From contig NC_069671.1 in NCBI RefSeq assembly GCF_027244095.1, positions 2,542,001 through 2,606,000 of the forward strand: a DNA stretch of 64,000 nucleotides. Direction: 5' to 3'. Source of the DNA: Hemicordylus capensis. Taxonomy: Eukaryota; Chordata; Lepidosauria; Squamata; Cordylidae. Shown one piece after another: positions 53,901-64,000 of the stretch (position 1 is its first letter; every line of letters begins with the position of its first letter). The notes beneath the pieces were generated by a model that was given only the letters and a program-made list of their open reading frames with translations, was not told the origin of the DNA and did no database searches. Made by a program: the position numbers and the translations under genes.

Positions 53901-56900
53901 GGGGCCATAGCTCAATGGCAGGGCATCTGCTTTCCATGCTGAAGGTCCCACAATCAACCTGCGGCAGCATCTCTAGGTAAGACTGGGAAAGTATCCTGCT
54001 GAAACCCAAGAGCTGCTGCCAGTCAGAGGAGACAAGACTGAGCTAGACGGATCAAGGGTCTGACTCAGAATAAGGCAGTTTCTTATGGAATTCCTCCCAG
54101 CCCTTTCCCAGAAGGAAAGCACTGAGAAGAACGACAGTTCCTAGATGCCCCTACACCAGTGTTCCCTTGAACAGGGATTCCCAGATGTTGTTGACTGCAA
54201 CTCCCAGCATTCCCAGGTGCAGCAGAGAGCATTAGTCAACAACATCTGGGAATCCCTGTCAGAGGGAACACTGCCCTACACCCTTTCTCGGCATTTCCTT
54301 CACACACTCCCACCACCACCCCGATGCTAGAAATGGCAGGCACTTCATGAACTGGGCTGTACCAGGAGTGCCCACCTCCATGCAGCAGCAGTGGAATGGT
54401 GCCTTTCCGACAGAACTTCTGGAAATTCTGATGCACAGGTCTAGTATTTGCCCAGCTGCAACCTAAGAGGCTATCAACGTATTATCCACATCTTAACTGT
54501 GAAGAAAGAGGAAGTCTCGTAACAGTGATTCCGCATTCAGTCCATGAGCCAGGCCCACCAATTCTGGCCATTGGTACCATCTCAGGGAACAAAGGCTCCT
54601 AGTGATTTATGGCGATGCCGACCCCTCTAAAGATGGAACATGGGGGGGGGGGTCGCACTGTTGCATTTACAGCTTCCTCTCTGTTCTCACCCCTTCTTTA
54701 GCCTACCCCAAACAAATGAGGGTAAAATACTGCTGGTCAAGGACCGAATAATAGCAATAGCAATAGCACTTACATTTATATACCGCTCTATAGCCGGAGC
54801 TCTCTAAGCGGTTTACAATGATTTAGCATATTGCCCCCAACATTCTGGGTACTCATTTTACCGACCTCGGAAGGATGGAAGGCTGAGTCAACCTTGAGCC
54901 CCTGGTCAGGATTGAACTTGTAACCTTCTGGTTACAGGGCAGCAGTTTTACCACTGCGCCACCAGGGGCTCTTATGTATGTATGTATGTAAATGAGGGTA
55001 AAATTGCAATCATTTCTGCACAGAGCAAAAGGCTTAGAGCAGGGCTATGGAAAAAATGACCAAATGGTTATACCTCCTCTGTGGAGGACATCTCTGCTTG
55101 TTTCCATTCCTGACGACACCAATCAAATTTTATAGTAGTTTTTAGCGTTTCTGCAACTTTTACAAAGTTCTTAAAACACCACTGCAAATTTGAACGCTGC
55201 AGACCCAATGGTCAGGACAAGGAAAGCATAAGAACACAGCAAAAGCGGAACTTTTGCAATGCTGTCGGCCAAAGGTTGTCCATCTCTTGGGGTTGCAAGC
55301 CTTGTCAAACATCACACTGAGCACTCATTCCTCTGCCCCCCACCCCCAGCAGGCTCATTTACTAATGGGGGGGGGGCAGAGAACGATGCTTTGGAAACCA
55401 CTGTTCTTAGCAATGCTTCCCCAGTGGGACACTTTACTTCCCACAAAGGGTAGACATGCAGGTAACGGGCCTTCCCACAGCCTCACAGAGGACAGAGAGG
55501 AGCTCAGGAACAGGAAGAGACTGAAGCGGAGCCACCCACCTTTTGGGGAAGCTGCTGCTGGGCACTCTGCTGTTGCTGCATGACCTTCGGGATGGCTGCC
55601 GAGGGCTCCTGTGCCTTCCCTTCCTTGAACTCGTTGACTTTGTGGCGGTAATAGGCATGGTAAGGATCGTTGGGGTTCAAGAAGTTGAATTTGGGGTTGT
55701 TGATTTCATTCTGGCGGATACGGGCTTCAAACTCAGGGCCGTTTCTGGAGAGGGCGCACAGCAAACATCAGCACCAAAGCAAGCAAACAATTTGGTAAAA
55801 ACTGCTAAGACCACATTAGGGACGGAAATGTTTCAACGGGAAATCTTCCAAAATGGAGAATTCCAGAAAATTTCCCCATGCTTTTCCCCCCCCCCCGTGG
55901 GAAGCTTACAATTTATTTTTAAAAAGAGATCATTGTTTCATAAAATACATTAGTAGCAACAGAAAACGTGTGAGAAAGTGTGTATATGTTTTGCTAATTT
56001 GTAAACAGAAGAATAATATATAGTTTTTAAAATATATATACATATATTAAATGACATGCCAAACCAGATCACCGTCAATTTAGGGCACCAGGAAAACTTG
56101 CACAATATTTTTTTCCTGAGAAAAATATGCAGGTTTTAGGCAAATGAGGACAATTTGCACCCCCCGCCCGAAAAAGGCTCACCTCTGAGTCGTCACGAGA
56201 TGAGCCGGCGACACCCTCAGACGAACCTCCCCTAAAGATCTTAATAGGTGGTGGGGTTCAGAAGGCATTCTCTTATACACCCTGGGCTCAAGCCATTAAG
56301 GGCTTTATAGGTAATAACCAGCACTTTGTATGTTGCCCAAAAACCTATTGGTAGCCAGTGTAGTTCTTTTTAAACAGGAGTAATATGGTCTCTTTGGGAC
56401 AACCCGGAGACTAATCTGGCAGCAGCATTCTGCACCAACTGCAGTTTCTGGACTACATACAAAGGCAGCCCCATGTAGAGTGCATTCCAGTAGTCAAACC
56501 TGGAGGTTACCAGCATGTGCACCAATGTCTTAAGATCACTCACTTCCAGGAAAGGGCACGGTTGGTGAACCAGCCGAAGAGTAAGGTGGAAACATATTTT
56601 AAACAAAGTAAATAAATAACAGAGTGCTCTGCCATAACACGAAGACCAAAATGATTGCTGCAATCTCACACCTCACAGCCTTCACCCCTTAATACATTTG
56701 ACCAACTACACCTACCAAGAGGATCAGAACCTTACTCTTGTTTATCTCTGCAAAGCACTCGGTAGTCTGTTCATCTGGTCTAGGGTTACTCACCTGGCCA
56801 CAAAGCTGGCTGTCTTGTCCACAATATTTCGAACCTCAGGGGGCGGATAAATAATTCCCACCACAGGTTTGGCTGGAGCGGCTTCCTCTTTGGGTTCATC

Positions 56901-57824
56901 TTCAGGCTGCAAGAAGAATCACAGTGAGCAAAAGCACGGAGAGCCTTTCAAAACGACCCACTGACTGCACAATAAATACATGCACAGCCATCCCTTGAGC
57001 AGGCTCCAATGCTATTGCCTCAAGCAACAGCCTCTGTTGTGGGAAGAGGAGCAACTAATCACAAGGACTCCATCTCAAACCTCACCTCTTCCCTACAGAG
57101 GGAACACTGTATGCAATTAATAATAGTTTTAAAAACAAACAAACATGTTTGCCTTTTACCTGGCCTCTTGGAATTGATGTCAGCAACTGGAGAGCTCAGC
57201 AGGGGACACACACCCAAATAGGTAGTGGGGGTGAATCTCACCCCAGCCCCCACCAAAGTGCGATCAAGAGTTTAGGTCAGGCCTGCAGCCTGCTCAACTT
57301 CAGCCCCCCTGCAGATGTTGGACTACAACTCCCATAATCCCTGGCTACTGTGGCTGGGGATTATGAGAGTTATAGTCCAAAACCAGCTGGGTGGGGGCAG
57401 TATTCCCTCTAACAGGGATACCCAGATGTTGTTGACTACAACTCCCATAGCCCCCAAGCAAAAGCCATTGCATCCGGGGATTCTGGGAGTTATAGTCAAC
57501 AACATCTGGGACTCCGTGTTAGAGGGAACATCTCTAACTCTAAGGTTGGGACCCTAAGTTGAGCAGGCCTGGTTTAGGTGCATGGACCCTAGCCAGACAC
57601 ATTGGCGGCGCTACAGACTCCAACTCCCAGCATTCACCGCTCGACTCGCAAAGCATCTTGGGACTTGGACCTCGAGCGGCTCAGGCCCTGAGCGCGGGGG
57701 GAGGGGTGTGGAGGGCGGGGCGGGGACCCCCCTTTACTGAAAGTAACCGGCTGGAAAGTACCTGCTTCGCTTCAGTCGGCGCTGGCTGGGCAGGTGCCAT
57801 CGCTTGCACAGGTCCGGCCGGCAT
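37913..57824 (-). CDS. SF3A1: SF3A1, splicing factor 3A subunit 1 (complete)
   Basis: Sixteen coding exons: 57762-57824, 56794-56906, 55540-55744, 53360-53617, 51919-51993, 50302-50452, 49330-49523, 48502-48619, 48209-48394, 46910-47031, 46564-46806, 45501-45711, 41130-41284, 40698-40799, 39654-39725, 37913-38014. The 2,370 bp give 789 residues (human 793). SF3A1 is the scaffold of the SF3a complex (with SF3A2 and SF3A3) in U2 snRNP and acts in the nucleus in branch-site recognition. Seen here: SURP1 about 46-88, SURP2 about 160-205 (FVARNGRQFLTQLM), a charged R/E/K stretch (ERERKKEEEEKERERVAYAQ), a proline-rich region in exons 11-13, and a C-terminal ubiquitin-like domain (about 699-789) ending KERGGRKK. 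That domain is known to contact U1 stem-loop 4. All splice sites are GT/AG and in phase. The start MPAGPVQ matches the family. Confidence 0.98.
38690..39600 (+). mobile_element. L2-type LINE 3' half in SF3A1 intron 15
   Basis: An open frame at 38,690-39,196 reads LGVWLDPALLLEAQVEAVAR, LVTPRLDYCNVLYVGLPLK, LQLVRNAAARVLSG, FKVLVLTFKALNGLGP. The rest (PRIWNALPVAIRSSDS) follows one frame over. The 3' UTR ends in GGCGGTATATACATTTAA plus an AT-rich tail, about 50 bp from the exon 15 donor. Frame interruptions make it inactive, though it is one of the younger-looking LINE copies. Confidence 0.92.
40063..40186 (+). repeat. Sauria SINE 3' body (SF3A1 intron 14)
   Basis: CCTGCCTGCAACCTTGGAGA through CAGTATATGGCAGCTCCC. 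A tRNA-SINE 3' scrap in antisense follows to about 40,300. Confidence 0.8.
40430..40553. mobile_element. hAT-like MITE (SF3A1 intron 14)
   Basis: CAGGGGTTGCCACCCTGGAG left end, GGAGGTTGAGAACCCCTC right end, GGACTACAACTCCCATCATC core. Confidence 0.75.
41483..41606. mobile_element. hAT-like MITE (SF3A1 intron 12)
   Basis: AGTGCTTCCTGTATCAGGGA left end, inner arms CGACTACAACCCCCAGCATC and its inverse. The right end is degraded into CT repeats. Confidence 0.75.
42033..42345 (-). repeat. 5S-like SINE head split by an L2 tail (SF3A1 intron 12)
   Basis: The antisense head runs to CCACAAGACC, is interrupted at 42,159-42,329, and resumes AGACCAGCTCTCCTCCC. A sense head scrap (AGCAAGCATGAATTGTCCCC) follows at 42,353-42,400. 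Confidence 0.75.
42159..42329 (+). mobile_element. L2 3' tail inserted in a SINE
   Basis: TTTTAATTGTAAACCGCCCA, GAGATGCAAGTTTTGGGTGG and an ATAA tail are a short L2 3' end. It is flanked by AAGACC direct repeats at 42,153-42,158 and 42,330-42,335. Confidence 0.8.
42400..42690 (+). mobile_element. L2-type LINE reverse-transcriptase fragment
   Basis: Plus strand LFNIYMKTLGEIS, YQYADDTQIYFSMS and KLKLNPNETEVL span the catalytic YADD motif. It jumps straight to a 3' tail (TTTACATATCAGGCAGTATA, AAATAAATA), so the middle is deleted. Confidence 0.85.
42691..44699. other. SF3A1 intron 12, unassigned
   Basis: About 2 kb with no recognised repeat or gene. The open frames at 43,313-44,001 have no family match that I know. 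Confidence 0.4.
44700..44836. mobile_element. hAT-like MITE (SF3A1 intron 12)
   Basis: Ends CAGGCATTCTCAAACTTGGG and CAGGGATTCTCAGACTTGGG (inverse). The target duplication GGTCATGG/GATTATGG matches at 6 of 8. Confidence 0.85.
45990..46350 (+). mobile_element. L2-type LINE 3' end (SF3A1 intron 11)
   Basis: AIKALDGLGPECL and later AAPGLGNTLPVSL in plus frames match FKALNGLGP and APRLWNSLP of L2 ORF2. 3' UTR with TGCACTGCCTGGAGATCTAT. Confidence 0.75.
46396..46506. mobile_element. hAT-like MITE (SF3A1 intron 11), 57 bp from exon 11
   Basis: CAGAGGTTCTCAGGCTTGGG left end, CCCAAGGTTGTGAACCCTG right end. The cores are decayed. It lies 57 bp past the exon 11 donor in gene sense. Confidence 0.75.
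47918..47987. repeat. (CTA)n(TAA)n trinucleotide tract (SF3A1 intron 9)
   Basis: Fourteen or so CTA units pass directly into about nine TAA units. Confidence 0.95.
48690..49021 (-). repeat. Retroposon of unassigned family (SF3A1 intron 7)
   Basis: AAATGGCTCAGGGTGGTTTA, AGATGGCTCCCTGTCCCCAG, TGACACCAGCAACAGTCACT, then an AATA tail. Relatives lie at 21,312-21,440 and 21,590-21,720. It looks like a SINE or LINE 3' end, but I cannot name it. Confidence 0.6.
50880..51014. mobile_element. hAT-like MITE (SF3A1 intron 5)
   Basis: CAGGGGTTTCCAACCTTCGG left end, inverted right end to GACAGCCCTTG. The core has GGTTGTAGTCCAACAAAC. The target duplication is decayed (about 5 of 8). Confidence 0.8.
51629..51893 (-). 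repeat. tRNA-derived SINE, antisense to plus, full length (SF3A1 intron 5)
   Basis: On the minus strand GCTGCCTAATGGTGCAGCAG head, B box GGTTTGAATCCCCGC, body to CGACAGCGACTTGATGGCAC. It begins about 25 bp after the exon 5 donor and is in the same sense as SF3A1. Confidence 0.88.
52150..52515 (+). mobile_element. Internally deleted L2-type LINE (SF3A1 intron 4)
   Basis: GGGTGACTTCAACATCCATG encodes GDFNIH, the endonuclease motif near the LINE 5' part. Within 100 bp it passes to the L2 3' UTR (GTGAGCCGCCCAGAGAACAA and a TTATTA tail). Confidence 0.8.
52752..52865 (-). repeat. 5S-like SINE head, antisense (SF3A1 intron 4)
   Basis: ACATGTAGTCTCCCATCCCA, CATGCTTGCTACCACAAGAC, AGCTCTCG. Confidence 0.8.
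53900..54092 (+). repeat. tRNA-headed Sauria SINE (SF3A1 intron 3)
   Basis: GGGGCCATAGCTCAATGGCA is a tRNA 5' half with A box. A B box region and the Sauria body (AGCTGCTGCCAGTCAG, AAGGCAGTTTCTTATG) follow. It is the clearest head-to-body tRNA form in the window. It is a SINE, not a tRNA gene: the acceptor stem does not close. Confidence 0.85.
54157..54273. mobile_element. hAT-like MITE, type CAGTGTTCCCTCTAA (SF3A1 intron 3)
   Basis: Ends CAGTGTTCCCTTGAACAGGG and CTGTCAGAGGGAACACTG, with a perfect 8-bp target duplication CCCTACAC on both sides. Confidence 0.95.
54748..54972 (-). repeat. tRNA-derived SINE of another family (SF3A1 intron 3)
   Basis: On the minus strand AGCCCCTGGTGGCGCAGTGG head, GGTTACAAGTTCAATCCTGA B box, body CCTTCCATCCTTCCGAGGTC, tail of GCTATT units. 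This head and tail pattern is common in squamate SINEs with a BovB-like 3' end. Confidence 0.85.
55745..56174. other. SF3A1 intron 2, AT-rich part
   Basis: No recognised repeat. AT-rich sequence with TATATATACATATA near 56,030. Confidence 0.4.
56175..56600 (-). mobile_element. L2-like LINE fragment (SF3A1 intron 2)
   Basis: The minus strand reads CPFLEVSDLKTLVHMLVTSR, FDYWNALYMGLPLYVVQKLQ, NAAARLVSG, a longer copy of the segment at 5,556-5,765. It is in the same sense as SF3A1. Confidence 0.85.
57278..57571. mobile_element. hAT-like MITE with a second MITE inside (SF3A1 intron 1)
   Basis: The outer ends CAGGCCTG..CTGCTCAACTT and AAGTTGAGCAGGCCTG are inverted and are flanked by a perfect 8-bp duplication GTTTAGGT (57,270-57,277 and 57,572-57,579). 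The inner element at about 57,398-57,533 has the CAGTATTCCCTCTAACAGGG end of the other MITE type. Both carry ACTACAACTCCCAT cores. Confidence 0.92.
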
Positions 57825-58199
57825 GGTGACGGCGGCTCAGCCCACCTCAAGCGGCGCAGCTCGAAAAAACACGGACAGAAATGTCCGCGCCTGACGGGAT
57901 GCGCGCGCACACGGGGCAGGCACAAACGAGGAAGGGGGCGGGAGCAATCCCGTGGACGCATGCGTACTCCTGCTACTAGGAACTTTCTCTGTTGACCCGA
58001 AGCGGAGGCGTGAGCATGCGCAAACCATAGAGCTGGGTTAAAGCAAACGGCCGCCTGGGGGAGGCGGACCGGAAAAAGATGAGATGAGGGCTGCGGATGC
58101 CCATGGACCTACCCCAAAAATTCTTTTTAAAATTGTTTCAATGAGTTTAAAAATAAAATGAAGTCAACATCTCATTAGAACTTGCATCTGACACTCCCC

Positions 58200-58309
58200 A
58201 CACAATGGAGCGCTCCGCCGGAAGAAGCGGAGGCTGGGGGGAGGAGTCGGACCACTTCCGGTGGGCGGGTCTCGGGGGCGGCTTCCAGGGTTGCCATGGC
58301 AGCGGCCTG
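58200..58309 (+). other. CCDC157: CCDC157 probable 5' untranslated exon 1
   Basis: The donor CCTG|GTAAGC at 58,309/58,310 at the edge of the CpG island suits a first non-coding exon. Its start is a guess from the ETS sites. The coding start lies in exon 2. Confidence 0.5.
58290..58303. promoter_or_regulatory. RFX X-box-like site
   Basis: GTTGCCATGGCAGC differs at one base from the palindromic X-box GTTGCCATGGCAAC bound by RFX factors, which drive ciliary and sperm genes. It lies within or beside CCDC157 exon 1. Confidence 0.6.
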
Positions 58310-58559
58310 GTAAGCGCTGAGGAGCCCGGTGGAGCAGCTGCAGCAAGAGGGGCCGCCGCTTGACCGGCCGGTGGGTCATCAGAGGGGCCTCCCGGCTCGC
58401 CAGGGGCCCGCGCTTCTCTGGGCAGGCCGTGCCAGGCTTTTTTGCCCCCGGTTCCGGTCCATCTCGGCCGCCGAGTGGCTCCTCCCCCCCGCCACCTCTG
58501 GCTGAGCGCCCCCTGAGCACGTGCAGAGTTCCATGCAGGGCTAGTTCCACTGGGCTGAG

Positions 58560-58630
58560 TGGAGGCAGTGTGTTTCATGTCGCAGGGAGTCCCAAATGCC
58601 GTTGACTACCACTCCCATCAGAGGAACACT
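58560..58630. mobile_element. hAT-like MITE remnant (CCDC157 intron 1)
   Basis: CGCAGGGAGTCCCAAATGCC, GTTGACTACCACTCCCATCA, AGAGGAACACT. One arm plus the opposite terminus remain. Confidence 0.6.
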
Positions 58631-58964
58631 CAGCCAGGTTAGGAAACCCCTGCGCGCTCCTATGCTTGCAAAGATCAAGATCAACAAGCGAGGAGGAGGG
58701 AGTGATTGTGTGGGGCTGCTGTGTAGGATGGGGGGCGATGATCTCACATTCTGCCCCCAGCATTTTATGGAGGGTGGATGAAGAGCGGCCCCACCCAGCT
58801 GCCAGGATCTCCCACACAATCCTTCTCCCCTCCTCCTCCTGATCGGGAGTGTGCACAGCTCCCCCACCCTGTTGAGGTTCACGGGAATAGCCCCATGGTC
58901 TGTGGCTATTGGTGGCTAGTGATAACCGCTAATCAAGCAGCCTCAGGACAGAATGAGATGGTTA

Positions 58965-59195
58965 TTGTTATTGTTATTATTACATGTTATATCCCGCTCT
59001 TCCTCCAAGGAGCCCAGAGCGCTGTACTACATACTTTGGTTTCTCTTTCACAACAACCCTGTGAAGTAGGCTAGGCTGAGAGAGAAGTGACTGGCCCAGA
59101 GTCACCCAGCAAGTATCATGGCTGAATGGGGATTTGAACTCAGGACTCCCCTGTCCTAGTCCAGCACTCTAACCACTACACCATGCTGGTTTAGC
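58965..59195 (-). repeat. tRNA-derived SINE, antisense (CCDC157 intron 1)
   Basis: CCGCTCTTCCTCCAAGGAGC, CACAACAACCCTGTGAAGTA, GGGGATTTGAACTCAGGACT and CACTCTAACCACTACACCA: the full element in inverse. An L2-like 3' tail follows at 59,270-59,440. Confidence 0.88.
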
Positions 59196-59454
59196 AGCAG
59201 ATGCAAATGTGGTTGGTGGTAAGAGATCAAAGTGGGGGCAGAAAGGGAGGCCACAATTGGCCGCAGGATGCATACTAGTGTTGTTGTTTTTTAAAAGTGT
59301 TTTAATTGTTTTTGAATAGTTTTTATATTGTTTTTAGCACTGTGTTTTGAATTGTGTGATTTTATGTCTTTTAAAAAGTTGTTGAGCCTCTGGATGGGCC
59401 GGTTTATAAAAGTAATAAATAATAATAATAAATAATAGTGTGCATCTAGTATAA

Positions 59455-64000
<4,546 letters not shown>

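Larger units (their letters stand above)
57600..58340. promoter_or_regulatory. CpG-rich bidirectional promoter of SF3A1 and CCDC157
   Basis: SF3A1 translation starts leftward at 57,824 and CCDC157 runs rightward from a probable 5' exon ending at 58,309. The space between is CpG-rich without a TATA box. Motifs visible are ACGCATGCGT (57,956-57,965) and GCATGCGC (58,014-58,021), both NRF1-like, and ETS-type CCGGAAG (58,218-58,224) and ACTTCCGG (58,254-58,261). Such NRF1/ETS promoters are typical of housekeeping gene pairs. The exact start sites are not visible. Confidence 0.8.

Noticed and set aside
53905-53985. Possible tRNA gene
   Set aside because: The A-box-like sequence is followed by a poor B box and directly by a Sauria SINE body, and the acceptor stem does not pair. 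The same holds for 63,352-63,424.

Overview
The window is nuclear DNA from a vertebrate, almost certainly a squamate reptile (lizard or snake). Three conserved genes can be read exon by exon. The interspersed repeats are of squamate type: SINEs with a 5S-rRNA-like head and the Sauria 3' body, tRNA-headed SINEs, RTE/BovB, L2 and CR1/L3-type LINE pieces, a Tc1/mariner copy and many short hAT-like MITEs. No organism name is given and no search was possible, so this rests on recognised motifs.

Layout. Positions 1-24,360 hold the 5' part of EMID1 on the minus strand: five exons spread over 24 kb, from a signal-peptide exon in a CpG island (24,238-24,359) through two EMI-domain exons (13,080-13,193; 11,810-11,913), a linker exon (2,977-3,063) and a short cysteine/coiled exon (666-727). 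The collagen-like part lies beyond the left edge. Positions 24,360-37,460 are intergenic: a GC-rich then pyrimidine-rich flank of the EMID1 promoter, followed by repeats including an inverted CR1 pair and a fold-back Tc1 copy. Positions 37,460-57,824 hold complete SF3A1 on the minus strand, with 16 coding exons giving a 789-residue protein, every junction in phase and with GT/AG ends. Positions about 58,200-64,000 hold the 5' half of CCDC157 on the plus strand. It shares a CpG-rich bidirectional promoter with SF3A1 and runs off the right edge just after a probable acceptor at 63,997-63,998.

Functionally, SF3A1 is a core U2 snRNP splicing factor, CCDC157 is a coiled-coil protein, and EMID1 is a secreted EMI/collagen protein. 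Nothing suggests they act together. SF3A1-CCDC157 is an old head-to-head pair. EMID1 lying directly downstream of SF3A1 differs from human 22q12, where the two are roughly a megabase apart.

I found no new multi-gene system. The most unusual material is in the repeats: a 68-bp tract spanning a SINE-linker-SINE junction that is identical at two sites 14 kb apart, SINEs with exchanged heads, nested MITEs with perfect target-site duplications, MITE arms carrying a ZNF143/THAP11-like motif, and LINE sequence abutting a CCDC157 splice acceptor. No retroviral or other capsid-bearing element was recognised.
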